Positions 50,238-58,682 of a stretch of 64,000 bases of DNA are shown one piece after another; position 1 is the stretch's first letter; the number at the start of each line of letters is the position of its first letter. This stretch comes from a virus. The stretch is from positions 1-64,000 of the IMG/VR virus record IMGVR_UViG_3300035670_000059; one strand, 5' to 3'. Under the pieces are notes generated by a model. It did no database searches and was not told the origin of the DNA. It was given only the letters and a program-made list of their open reading frames with translations. A program made the position numbers and the translations under genes.

Positions 50238-50835
50238 GCAATTACTTATAGAAACCCACCCTATTAAAATTTCTGCATCCCCACTAACTGAAAATGTTGG
50301 TGGGGTAAAGAAACCTCTAATAGTAGAAGGTATACTAGCTACAGCCGAAGTTAAAAACGGTAACGGTAGATATTATGCCCGTGATTTGTGGGATCGTGAA
50401 ATGAAAAAGTACTCTGAGCTAATCAAGCAAAGACGTGCTATGGGTGAATTAGATCACCCTGAATCCCAAGTTATTAACTTAAAAAATGTATCTCATATCA
50501 TCTCCGATTACTGGTGGGATGGAGATAATGTAATGGGTAAAATTGAAGTACTTAATACTCCATCTGGTCAAATTTTAGAAGCACTAATCCGTAACAACGT
50601 TACCGTAGGTGTATCTTCCCGAGGAATGGGCTCATTAGAACAAAATGGTAACGTAATGGAAGTACAAGATGATTTCGAATTATTATGTTGGGATTTTGTT
50701 TCCACTCCATCCAATCCAGGCTCATATATGTCTGTATTGCGAGAAGGTAAAGAATATCCTACCACAAACTATAGTAAAGTAAATAGTATTATACACGAAA
50801 TACTCTGCTCTAAAGGCAGTTGCCCAATATTTTAA
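50230..50835 (+). CDS. 21: Prohead core protease gp21
   Basis: The serine-protease pair is visible: GELDHPE (His76) and GVSSRGMG (Ser129/130), in the order and spacing of T4 gp21. Upstream, KNGNGRYYARDLWDREM is also characteristic. ATG 50230 is chosen over an in-frame TTG at 50224; it overlaps the preceding stop (ATGAATAA). T4 gp21 cleaves after (L/I)xE-type sites in scaffold, core and capsid proteins; several such sites appear in this genome's head and accessory proteins. Confidence 0.85.
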   Translation: MNKQLLIETHPIKISASPLTENVGGVKKPLIVEGILATAEVKNGNGRYYARDLWDREMKKYSELIKQRRAMGELDHPESQVINLKNVSHIISDYWWDGDNVMGKIEVLNTPSGQILEALIRNNVTVGVSSRGMGSLEQNGNVMEVQDDFELLCWDFVSTPSNPGSYMSVLREGKEYPTTNYSKVNSIIHEILCSKGSCPIF

Positions 50836-51047
50836 TACTCCCCAACGGACGCTACCGAAGGATGTGCCCCTCCTAGAATAGTCTTCTAGGACCGAAGCCC
50901 TCTCTGGAGGGCTTTTCGCGTTTTGAAAAATCCCAATATACGTATAATCGTAAATGTGCTATCCCCGCTATATAGCACCATATTTTTAATTTATATTATT
51001 ACGTTACTATCTAATAAACGTATTTCACTAAAAAAATTTTAGGACAA
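50836..51047 (+). other. Structured gp21-gp22 intergenic leader
   Basis: 212 bp without a gene. It contains hairpin CCTAGAA/TTCTAGG (50872-50890), a terminator (50896-50924), hairpin GTGCTAT/ATAGCAC (50956-50978) followed by T-rich sequence, and a one-mismatch late motif ATATTTTTAAT (50980-50990), 57 nt before the scaffold gene. Confidence 0.6.
50896..50924 (+). terminator. Intrinsic terminator after gp21
   Basis: AGCCCTC (50896-50902), loop TCTG, GAGGGCT (50907-50913), then TTT-CGCG-TTTT. It separates the portal-gp21 unit from scaffold and capsid genes. Confidence 0.7.
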
Positions 51048-52454
51048 ATGACAAACAGAGACTTGCTTAAAGAAGCAATCGCTGATGCAAAAGCTGTTAA
51101 AGAAACTGCTATTGCAAATGCAAAAGCTGCTTTAGAAGAGGCATTTACTCCACATTTGAAGTCTATGTTGGCCGCTAAATTAGAAGAAATGGATAAAGAC
51201 GATGACGTTGAAGAAGCCATGAAAGCTAAGAAAGAGAAAGACATGATGGAAGAATTTGAAGTAAATGAAGTAAAGGATGAAATCGAAGAAGAATTTGATT
51301 TAAACGAAATCCTTGCGGAACTTGAAGAAGGTGAAGACAAAGACGAAATGTACGAAGCTGAAGAAGAAGAAATGGAAGCCGGAGAAGAAGGCGAAATGGA
51401 AGCTGGCGAAATGGAAGATGTAGAAATCGACCTAGAAGACATGACCGAAGATGATCTCAAATCCTTTATCGAGGATGTAATTGCCGACATGGTAGCTGCA
51501 GGTGAATTGGAAGCTGGAGAAGAAATGGAAGCCGAGATGGGCGACATGGAAGCTGAAGAGGAAATGGGCGACATGGAGGAATTAGACGAAATGGATGAAG
51601 TAAGTTGGAACGAGAAAAACAATCCTGCAAGAGGTGCTACTTTAGATAAGTTAGCCCCAACAAAAGTAGGACAATCTACTTCCGCTTATGCTGTTAACGA
51701 AGTTGAAGAATCTTTAGCAGATCCACAATTATTAGATGTTGCAGCAGGTGTTGCAGGATTAATTGGTGGTGGTGCTGGATTAGCTTATGTAATTGATGCT
51801 TTAAAATCAGGTAAAGCTGGTAAAGCTGGAGCAGCATTAGCTAATGCGCTTGAAAAAGCAGCAGGTTCCGCCGGAGTTAACAAACCTACAGGTACAAAAA
51901 TGATGGAAGAGAAAGAAGAAGTGGAAGAAGTAACAGGAGCAAGTGGTGGATATGATCCATCTAGTGCTGCAGGTGCTGGTTTAGAAAACCTTATTGATGG
52001 TGTTAAAGCCCTTATTAAAAAAGGTGGACCAGCTGCTAAAAAGGCTTACGCTGTGTTACAACAGTTAGGTGCTGGAGCTGCTGCTGGTATGAAAGAAGGT
52101 GAAGACGAAATGAGCGAAATGGAAGAACTTAAGAAAGAACTTCAAGAAGTTAATTTGTTGAACGCTAAACTTTTATACACCAACAAAATCTTCAATTCCA
52201 AAACCCTTAACGAAAGCCAAAAACTTAGAGTATTGAAGGCATTTGATAAGGCTACATCCGTAAAAGAAGCAAAAGTTATCTATGAAACATTAAACGAAGG
52301 AATGACATCTAAAAATGTTAAAACTTCTATGGCAAATGAAATCAAAGGTAGTGCTTCAAAAGCTACAGGGTTTATTAGCGAAAGCAAACACCCAATTGTA
52401 GAGGTTGATCCAATGGTAGCCAGATGGCAAAAACTAGCTGGTATCAATAAATAA
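51048..52454 (+). CDS. 22: Prohead scaffold/core protein, gp22-like (468 aa)
   Basis: Located between gp21 and gp23, with a basic-acidic helical start (LLKEAIADAKAVKETAIANAK), a very acidic Glu/Met repeat region (residues about 100-185, with EMEAGEEGEMEAGEMED) and an Ala/Gly-rich hydrophobic middle (LDVAAGVAGLIGGGAGLAYVI). T4 gp22 is 269 aa, so this is an expanded version. The C-terminus ends VDPMVARWQKLAGINK, carrying the LAGI motif shared with two accessory proteins. Identification is by order and composition. Confidence 0.75.
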   Translation: MTNRDLLKEAIADAKAVKETAIANAKAALEEAFTPHLKSMLAAKLEEMDKDDDVEEAMKAKKEKDMMEEFEVNEVKDEIEEEFDLNEILAELEEGEDKDEMYEAEEEEMEAGEEGEMEAGEMEDVEIDLEDMTEDDLKSFIEDVIADMVAAGELEAGEEMEAEMGDMEAEEEMGDMEELDEMDEVSWNEKNNPARGATLDKLAPTKVGQSTSAYAVNEVEESLADPQLLDVAAGVAGLIGGGAGLAYVIDALKSGKAGKAGAALANALEKAAGSAGVNKPTGTKMMEEKEEVEEVTGASGGYDPSSAAGAGLENLIDGVKALIKKGGPAAKKAYAVLQQLGAGAAAGMKEGEDEMSEMEELKKELQEVNLLNAKLLYTNKIFNSKTLNESQKLRVLKAFDKATSVKEAKVIYETLNEGMTSKNVKTSMANEIKGSASKATGFISESKHPIVEVDPMVARWQKLAGINK

Positions 52455-52490
52455 TTTAAATAATAACTTAAAACAAACAATCGAAAAACA

Positions 52491-54110
52491 ATGAGCTTAC
52501 AATCTCTTTTAGAAAGCGCAAACCCATACCACTCTGTACAGAGTGATGCTGCTAGATTATCTAGCAAGTGGGAAAAAACAGGATTGCTAGAAGGTTTGGC
52601 TGGTACACATAAGAATAACATGAGTATCATCCTTGAAAACCAAGCTAAGCAATTAGTAACTGAAACATCTCAAACTGGTGGTGGTACTGCTTCAACAGGT
52701 ACATTCACTGCAGGTGTAGGTGAGCAGTGGGCAGGAGTTGCTCTTCCATTGGTAAGAAAAGTATTTGGTCAAATTGCAGCGAAAGAATTCGTTTCTGTTC
52801 AACCAATGAACTTACCTTCTGGTTTAGTATTCTACCTTGATTTCCAGTACGGAACTACAAAAGCTCCATTTGCTGCTGGTGATTCTTTATATGGTGCAAC
52901 TGGTGGAAACGATCCATTTGGTAACACTAACTCTGGTGGTTTCTACGGTGCTGGTAGATTCGGATATTCTATCAACAACACTGCTTCTGCAGTAACTGCT
53001 ACTACTGCTTCTGCAGTATGGTCTGATATGGACTTTGATTCTGATTATTCTGCTTCTGCAGTTGCTGGTGAATATAAGACAGTTAGTGTAGCTGTATCTG
53101 GATTACCTAATTACGATGCTGAAGGTATTAGAGCATTTGCTTTAGCTTCTGGATCTCTTTCTAATATCAATTTACCACAATTTACTAAAATTGTTGGATC
53201 TAACTTGGTATTCATCGTTTCTGGTTCTCAAGCTCCAGTTCAGTCTTCTACTGTAACTGTAACTTACCAATTACAACCACTTGATAAATTCAGAGGTGAT
53301 TTTGAAGATGGAAACAATGCCTTGAACGGTAACAACACTCCAATTTCAATCCCTGAAATCAACGTACAGATGAAATCTTCTGCTATCGTTGCTAAAACTC
53401 GTAAATTGAAGGCTGTATGGACTCCTGAATTTGCTCAGGATCTTAACGCTTACCATGCTCTTGATGCTGAAGCTGAATTGACTTCTATCCTTTCTGAGTA
53501 CATTTCTTTGGAAATTGACCTTGAAATCTTGGATATGTTGATGGATTCTGCTGCTGCTGGAACTGAAGTATGGTCTGCAGTTAACAACCAAGCTATCGTT
53601 GACAACGGAGCTAACGGAACTATCTCTAACTTAGGCTTCTATAACAGCCAAGGTCAGTGGTTCCAAACTCTTGGAACTAAAATCCAGAAGTTAAGCAACA
53701 TTATTCACCAGAAAACTCTTCGTGGTGGTGCAAACTTCATGGTATTGTCTCCAGCTGTTTCTACAATCATCGAATCTATCCCTGGATTTGCAGGTGATGT
53801 TGATGGTGATGTTGAAAAGTCAACTTACGCATTCGGAGTACAGAAAATTGGTGCTTTAGGCGGTGGTAAGATTAAGGTTTACAAAAACCCTTACATGCTT
53901 GAAAACCAAATCTTGTTAGGATTTAGAGGAACTCAATTCCTTGAGTCTGGTGCCGTATTTGCTCCTTATATTCCATTGATCATGACTCCACTTGTGTACG
54001 ATCCAGATACCTTTACTCCAAGAAAAGGTCTATTGACTCGTTACGCTAAGAAGATGGTACGTCCTGAATTCTATGCGACTATTAAGGTTAATGGTTTGAA
54101 TACTCTTTAA
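52491..54110 (+). CDS. 23: Major capsid protein gp23
   Basis: The HK97-fold T4 signature is clear: GEQWAGVALPLVRKVFGQIAAKEFVSVQPMNLPSGLVFYLDF, the central VQMKSSAIVAKTRKLKAVWTPE, and TLRGGANFMVLSPAVSTIIE. The first 60 or so residues (MSLQSLLESANPYHSV ... QLVTETSQTG) are the expected propeptide removed by gp21, probably near VTE. Length 539 is close to T4 gp23 (521). Preceded by an A-rich leader without the exact late motif; likely co-transcribed with the scaffold gene. Confidence 0.95.
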   Translation: MSLQSLLESANPYHSVQSDAARLSSKWEKTGLLEGLAGTHKNNMSIILENQAKQLVTETSQTGGGTASTGTFTAGVGEQWAGVALPLVRKVFGQIAAKEFVSVQPMNLPSGLVFYLDFQYGTTKAPFAAGDSLYGATGGNDPFGNTNSGGFYGAGRFGYSINNTASAVTATTASAVWSDMDFDSDYSASAVAGEYKTVSVAVSGLPNYDAEGIRAFALASGSLSNINLPQFTKIVGSNLVFIVSGSQAPVQSSTVTVTYQLQPLDKFRGDFEDGNNALNGNNTPISIPEINVQMKSSAIVAKTRKLKAVWTPEFAQDLNAYHALDAEAELTSILSEYISLEIDLEILDMLMDSAAAGTEVWSAVNNQAIVDNGANGTISNLGFYNSQGQWFQTLGTKIQKLSNIIHQKTLRGGANFMVLSPAVSTIIESIPGFAGDVDGDVEKSTYAFGVQKIGALGGGKIKVYKNPYMLENQILLGFRGTQFLESGAVFAPYIPLIMTPLVYDPDTFTPRKGLLTRYAKKMVRPEFYATIKVNGLNTL

Positions 54111-54133
54111 TCCTAGATTAAATATTCTTTAAA

Positions 54134-54160
54134 GGAGGCGCATTTTGCGCCTCTTTTTTT
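54134..54160 (+). terminator. Strong terminator after the capsid gene
   Basis: GAGGCGC (54135-54141), loop ATTTT, GCGCCTC (54147-54153), then seven T. It ends the capsid transcript 50 bp after the stop codon. Confidence 0.9.
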
Positions 54161-54162
54161 AT

Positions 54163-54780
54163 ATGTATAACCGACACGAATTATTCTGGGCTATGAAAAT
54201 ATGTAAAAGATGTAATATTGAAAAACCATTAAACGAATTTTTTTCTCGAAAAGGTGAAAAAGACGGCAAACATAGATATTGTAAACTATGTTTAAAACAT
54301 GAAAATGACAATTGGTACCAAAACACTAAACATCAAAGAATAAACTACTATAAAACCTACCGTGAACAAAATAAAGAGTATTTTAACCAATATTCAAATA
54401 TACATTATCACACCAAAAAGGAATTATACAGAGAGTGGGAAAAAAACAAATATGCCACCGATTTTGAATTTCGCATAAAACATTTAACAGCAGGACGTAT
54501 CCATGCCGCTTTATCCACTTATCAATCCCTAAAAAAAGACAGAACAATAGAATACCTAGGGTGTACTATATCCGAATACTGTGATTATCTAGAATCTAAA
54601 TTTGATTCTAATATGACATGGGAAAATCAGGGAGTATATTGGCATATTGACCACATCAGACCTATTGCTTCATTTGATTTAACAGATGAAGAGCAATTAT
54701 ACCAATGTTTCCACTACACTAATACCCAGCCAATGGAAAAAACGGAAAATAGATTAAAAAGCGACAAATATTTAAAGTAA
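54163..54780 (+). CDS. HNH homing-type endonuclease (205 aa)
   Basis: A zinc-binding pair CKRC ... YCKLC (residues 14-43) precedes a helical spacer and the HNH core WHIDHIRPIASFDL ... CFHYTNTQPMEKTENRLK. ATG 54163 directly follows the terminator T-run; ATG 54193 is another option. The gene sits alone between the gp23 and PhoH terminators, typical of a freestanding homing endonuclease beside a conserved capsid gene. It would be expressed only by read-through or from an unseen promoter. Confidence 0.8.
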   Translation: MYNRHELFWAMKICKRCNIEKPLNEFFSRKGEKDGKHRYCKLCLKHENDNWYQNTKHQRINYYKTYREQNKEYFNQYSNIHYHTKKELYREWEKNKYATDFEFRIKHLTAGRIHAALSTYQSLKKDRTIEYLGCTISEYCDYLESKFDSNMTWENQGVYWHIDHIRPIASFDLTDEEQLYQCFHYTNTQPMEKTENRLKSDKYLK

Positions 54781-54782
54781 AT

Positions 54783-54812
54783 TAAGCCCAATCCTTTGGA
54801 TTGGGCTTTTTT
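54783..54812 (+). terminator. Strong terminator after the HNH gene
   Basis: AGCCCAATCC (54785-54794), loop TTT, GGATTGGGCT (54798-54807), then a T-run to 54812. Confidence 0.9.
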
Positions 54813-54818
54813 ATTGTT

Positions 54819-54829
54819 ATATTTATAAC
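54819..54829 (+). promoter_or_regulatory. Late-promoter motif ATATTTATAAC
   Basis: Ends 20 nt before the PhoH-like gene and directly follows the terminator. Confidence 0.65.
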
Positions 54830-54849
54830 TGAATTTTAAAGTTATCTAT

Positions 54850-55536
54850 ATGACATCAAATCATCATTCGGACGACGTGTTCGTCCAAAAGCGTAAACCA
54901 AAGAATCCAATTAAGTTTAATGTAGTTTTAAATGCCGAACAAAAACAAGCCAAATCACTTATTTTAGAAAATCCCATTACTGTAATAAAAGGTATGGCTG
55001 GCTCTGGTAAAACGCTAGTTGCTGTCCAATGTGCTCTTGACATGTTTTTCAATAAACAGGTGGAAAAAATAGTCATATCACGGCCCACTGTATCCAAAGA
55101 AGATATCGGGTTTTTACCGGGCGATATACGTGAAAAAATGGATCCTTGGTTGGCCCCAATATACCACAATCTATATATGTTATACTCTAAAGAAAAAGTA
55201 GATAAACATTTAGAAAATGGAGATATTGAAATTGTACCATTTGCTTTTATGCGAGGTAGAACATTTGTAAACTCGTTCGTAATTGTAGATGAGGCCCAAA
55301 ACGTAACACATCCTCAAATGGAAACTGTTATAGGACGTTTAGGAAAAAATTCTAAAATGGTAATATGTGGCGATATAGCCCAAATAGATTTAAAGAATAA
55401 AAAAGAATCTGGATTTACCTTCCTATATAGATTGGAAGAAAATGTTAAAGGATTTAAAACAATTTCTCTAGAAACAAACCACAGACACGAAATAGTTGCC
55501 CCTATATTAGAGGTATACAAGCTTTTTAGGGACTAA
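54850..55536 (+). CDS. phoH: PhoH-like ATPase
   Basis: Walker A GMAGSGKT (residues 48-55), ISRPTVSKEDIGFLPGDIREKMDPW, Walker B VIVDEAQN (D147/E148) and the arginine-finger region LETNHRH are all diagnostic of PhoH proteins. The 228-residue length equals the ATPase core, without the KH domain of some cellular versions. Phage phoH is very common in aquatic T4-like phages; its function is unresolved (RNA-related ATPase or phosphate-linked role). Here it is under late-type control next to capsid and neck genes. Confidence 0.9.
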   Translation: MTSNHHSDDVFVQKRKPKNPIKFNVVLNAEQKQAKSLILENPITVIKGMAGSGKTLVAVQCALDMFFNKQVEKIVISRPTVSKEDIGFLPGDIREKMDPWLAPIYHNLYMLYSKEKVDKHLENGDIEIVPFAFMRGRTFVNSFVIVDEAQNVTHPQMETVIGRLGKNSKMVICGDIAQIDLKNKKESGFTFLYRLEENVKGFKTISLETNHRHEIVAPILEVYKLFRD

Positions 55537-55546
55537 CATTTCTTCA

Positions 55547-55557
55547 ATATTTATAAT
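55547..55557 (+). promoter_or_regulatory. Late-promoter motif ATATTTATAAT
   Basis: Ends 6 nt before the start at 55564. Confidence 0.65.
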
Positions 55558-55563
55558 AAAAAG

Positions 55564-55992
55564 ATGGCAACCTTAAAACTTTTTATAAACGAACAAATTA
55601 GCTTAGACGGAGATGATAGAAGCACTCTTCAATCTATTGACATATCAGATATAAACTATCTAGATCATAGAACTATGCTTCTTCCTGCTGGTGTTAAAAC
55701 CACTATATTTAACTTTGATACCGAAGTAACATCCGGTACTTTTAAGGAAGATAAGCTAAAATATGCTCGTGTAACAAACCATTCTACTAGCATTCCAGTT
55801 AATATAGAGGTATCTTCCTCTACACAAGCATTTAACTTTAGGATGGAACCACAACAATCTTTCTATCTTCCAAGTTCACAGGTAACAGGAAGCTTAGTAG
55901 GTTTTTCATACGATTATATTTCTTCTATAAACTTAAGACCATCTGGAAGTGGTAATACTGCTAAAGTAGAATTTTTTGTAGCAACATCTTAA
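55564..55992 (+). CDS. Hypothetical beta-rich virion protein (142 aa)
   Basis: A soluble beta-sandwich-like protein: TLKLFINEQISLDGDDRST, LPAGVKTTIFNFDTEVTSG, YARVTNHSTSIPVNIEVSS and LPSSQVTGSLVGFSYDYISS. The composition resembles small head-decoration or neck-associated proteins. It lies between PhoH and gp13 and is the first gene of the neck unit, under a late motif. No family is recognised. Confidence 0.65.
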   Translation: MATLKLFINEQISLDGDDRSTLQSIDISDINYLDHRTMLLPAGVKTTIFNFDTEVTSGTFKEDKLKYARVTNHSTSIPVNIEVSSSTQAFNFRMEPQQSFYLPSSQVTGSLVGFSYDYISSINLRPSGSGNTAKVEFFVATS

Positions 55993-56002
55993 TTAAAATA
56001 AT

Positions 56003-57148
56003 ATGAATATTCCTATATGGTCAGGTACTAGTACTTTCTCTCCAGGTGAAACCCCATTCGGGTTTTATGACTATGATGCGGATTTCCAAAGAGATGCAGA
56101 TAAAGTAGCAAATTTTTGTGCTAGACGATTAGGCTATCCTTTAGTAGATGTTGAATTACAAGATATTAGCTTTTATGCCGCATTCGAAGAAGCAATTACT
56201 ACATACGGAAATGAACTATATTCTTATCAGATTAGAGACAATCAATTAGATCTAATTGGTATAAATACTTCTACTCCATTAAACAATTCTATAGTTACCC
56301 CTAACTTTAGTTCCATAATTCGTTTATCACAACAGTACGGATCTGAAGCAGGTACAGGTGGTAACATTACCTATTATAAAGGATCTATTCCTTTAACTGC
56401 TTCTATACAGGATTACGATCTAAAACAGTGGGCAGAAGACCAAGGTATAACTGGTGGTATTGAAATTAAACGAGTATTTTATGAGGCTCCACCTGCGGTA
56501 GTAAGATATTTTGACCCATACGCTGGTACAGGATATGGATATCAAGCATTATTTGATAGTTTTGGATTTGGATCGTTTTCTCCTGCCATCAACTTTTTGA
56601 TGATGCCCCTAAACTATGATCTGCAAACATTACAAGCCATTGAGTTAAATGATATGGTTCGTAGATCTAATTATAGTTTTGAGATGAAAAACAATGTGTT
56701 AAGAATATTTCCTATCCCCAATAACTCGGATGCTAAAATGTTCTTTGAATACATTAAAGATAGTGAGCGAATAAGCGATTCGGTTGCTGCCCCTAATACT
56801 GAAGCAGCTAATAATGTATCTAATATACCTTATGCTAACCCCACCTATGCCTTAATTAATAGTGTAGGCCGCCAGTGGATATTTGAGTATACTTTAGCTC
56901 TTGCTAAAGAAATATTAGGTTTAGTTAGAGGAAAATACACTAATATACCTATCCCTGGCTCTGAGGTAACATTAAATCAACAAGATTTATTAACACAAGC
57001 CGCAACCGATAAACTAAGATTAATTGAAAAATTAAGAGAATATTTTGATCAAACTTCTCGTCAAGCTTCTTTGGAACGCAGAGCAGCCGAAGCAGGATTT
57101 AGAAAAAATGAATTAGCCGAAGTGCCATTTACCATTTATATAGGATAA
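56003..57148 (+). CDS. 13: Neck protein gp13-like (381 aa)
   Basis: The N-terminal block DADKVANFCARRLGYPLVDVELQDISFYAAFEEAITTYGNELY is the conserved start of T4-type gp13 neck proteins. The C-terminal helix region (FEYTLALAKEILGLVRGKYTNIPIPGSEVTLN) also fits. T4 gp13 is 309 aa. Together with gp14 and gp15 following, it completes the head and provides the docking site for the tail. The next gene begins one base after its stop. Confidence 0.8.
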   Translation: MNIPIWSGTSTFSPGETPFGFYDYDADFQRDADKVANFCARRLGYPLVDVELQDISFYAAFEEAITTYGNELYSYQIRDNQLDLIGINTSTPLNNSIVTPNFSSIIRLSQQYGSEAGTGGNITYYKGSIPLTASIQDYDLKQWAEDQGITGGIEIKRVFYEAPPAVVRYFDPYAGTGYGYQALFDSFGFGSFSPAINFLMMPLNYDLQTLQAIELNDMVRRSNYSFEMKNNVLRIFPIPNNSDAKMFFEYIKDSERISDSVAAPNTEAANNVSNIPYANPTYALINSVGRQWIFEYTLALAKEILGLVRGKYTNIPIPGSEVTLNQQDLLTQAATDKLRLIEKLREYFDQTSRQASLERRAAEAGFRKNELAEVPFTIYIG

Positions 57149-57149
57149 T

Positions 57150-57668
57150 ATGTGTGCAATGTTTGGAGGCTTACGAGATGTAAGCTTAATTAGAAAGATG
57201 AATCGTGAGCTGTTAGGTAATATAATTACCCAACAAGCTGCTTTCTACAAATACAAATTGCAGGAAACTAAAGTAAATTTATATGGTGAGGCAGCAGGTG
57301 TAAAATATTACGATGGTCCATTTCTATTTAACTGTTTAATAACTAGAGTAGACCAGCAATACCCAGTAAGTGATATGGGTGTAGAATACCAACAAGGTAT
57401 GTCATTTGCTTTTTTTAGAGATGATTTAGTAGATGCTAATGTAGTACCTGAAGTAGGAGATATTATATTATATCAAGATAGCTACCATGGAGTACAATCT
57501 ACAATAATTAACCAATACTTTGTAGGCAAAAACCCAGATTATCCAAATAATCAAAACCCATTAAACCCCGGATTAGAAGAATTTGGCTCAAGTATATCTA
57601 TAATATGCGATACTTTCTATATTCCAGCAGATAAGGTTGCAATTTCTCCATATAAAGAACGCATGTAA
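57150..57668 (+). CDS. 14: Neck protein gp14-like (172 aa)
   Basis: The segments PFLFNCLITRVDQQYPVSDMGVEYQQG, VPEVGDIILYQDSYHGV, NQYFVGKNPDYPNNQNPLNPG and SIICDTFYIPADKVAI fit the gp14 neck-protein pattern, although the protein is shorter than T4 gp14 (256 aa). The position between gp13 and gp15 is standard. It would form the neck ring with gp13. The stop overlaps the start of gp15 by one base. Confidence 0.7.
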   Translation: MCAMFGGLRDVSLIRKMNRELLGNIITQQAAFYKYKLQETKVNLYGEAAGVKYYDGPFLFNCLITRVDQQYPVSDMGVEYQQGMSFAFFRDDLVDANVVPEVGDIILYQDSYHGVQSTIINQYFVGKNPDYPNNQNPLNPGLEEFGSSISIICDTFYIPADKVAISPYKERM

Positions 57669-58681
57669 TGGCTCGACCAAGAAAACCTGTACCCAAATCG
57701 CAACGAGAGATTAGTGAAAATCTCCAAAAAGCAACCGATCCGGTTAGAGGTAATCCTAATGCTAAAGTCAATCCAAACGAAAATGAAACCGGTATAGAGT
57801 TTAATCGTTCTACAAAACTAAGTTTTAAAGACGATACTACAAAGCCATTTTCTATTGGTATACAAGATTTAGATGAAGCGGTATTTTACTATTTTAAAAA
57901 TGTAATAAAACCATTTGTATATCAAAATGGTGAAAGAATTGAAGTACCAGTTATATATGGTTCTCCCGAAAGTTGGAAATCATTCCAAAAGGATGGATAC
58001 TATAGAGATAAAAATGGGGCAATAATGCTCCCATTAATAGCAGTAAAACGAGATTCTATATCTAAAGATAGGACTGTAGCAAACAAATTAGATTCAAACC
58101 AACCTAATCTATACGCTACATTCCAGAAGTCATTCAACCCTAAAAACTTCTATAGCAATTTTGCTGCTTTAAACAATAGAATTCCGGTTAAAACATTTCA
58201 TGCCGTAACTGTTCCCGATTACGTTACCTTAGAATACAGCTGCATTGTGCAAACATATTACATGGAACAATTAAATAAAGTAATTGAAGCCATTGAATAT
58301 GCTTCGGATGCATATTGGGGTGATCCTGAACGCTTTAAATTTAGAGCATTTATAGACCAATTTACTACAGCTACTGAGCTATCAGCAGGTCAAGATAGAC
58401 TAGTAAAAGGAACATTTACTATTCGTTTACGTGGCTATATTATACCTGACACATTGCAAAAGGATTTGAATTCTATCAAGAAGGTAAACTCCAAATCCAA
58501 AATTATTATACAAGTAGAAACAGTAACTAACTCCGATATATTTGATCCAAACATCAGAAAACTAAGTGATGGTAGAACTAGAAAAGATAGAGATACCGAT
58601 GGTAGAATCAACAGTGTTGGAGACGTAACACCAGGAAGAGAAACACAATCACCCGATCCCGGATCAGAATTAAGATCATAA
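57668..58681 (+). CDS. 15: Tail terminator/sheath stabiliser gp15-like (337 aa)
   Basis: The core DLDEAVFYYFKNVIKPFVYQNGERIEVPVIYGSPESWKS followed by GYYRDKNGAIMLPLIAVKRDS is the signature of the T4 gp15 family that caps the tail and stabilises the sheath. Length 337 exceeds T4 gp15 (272) through a polar C-terminal tail (DGRTRKDRDTDGRINSVGDV). In T4 sheath and tube genes follow later in the same region; here tail-fibre-like genes come directly after. Confidence 0.8.
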   Translation: MARPRKPVPKSQREISENLQKATDPVRGNPNAKVNPNENETGIEFNRSTKLSFKDDTTKPFSIGIQDLDEAVFYYFKNVIKPFVYQNGERIEVPVIYGSPESWKSFQKDGYYRDKNGAIMLPLIAVKRDSISKDRTVANKLDSNQPNLYATFQKSFNPKNFYSNFAALNNRIPVKTFHAVTVPDYVTLEYSCIVQTYYMEQLNKVIEAIEYASDAYWGDPERFKFRAFIDQFTTATELSAGQDRLVKGTFTIRLRGYIIPDTLQKDLNSIKKVNSKSKIIIQVETVTNSDIFDPNIRKLSDGRTRKDRDTDGRINSVGDVTPGRETQSPDPGSELRS

Positions 58682-58682
58682 G

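Noticed and set aside
50923-50948. Host-type promoter TTG...TATAAT before the scaffold gene
   Set aside because: Spacing is 17 nt and the -7 sequence differs from the four consistent promoters, and it overlaps the terminator tail.
51011-51622. 203-aa serine-rich minus-strand ORF
   Set aside because: It is the complement of the Glu-rich scaffold repeat region; GAA/GAT/ATG codons read backwards give Ser/Ile-rich sequence.
54796-54825. Host-type promoter before phoH (TTG-N19-TATATTTA)
   Set aside because: The TTG falls in the terminator stem-loop and spacing is 19, not 20; the site is better explained as the late motif alone.
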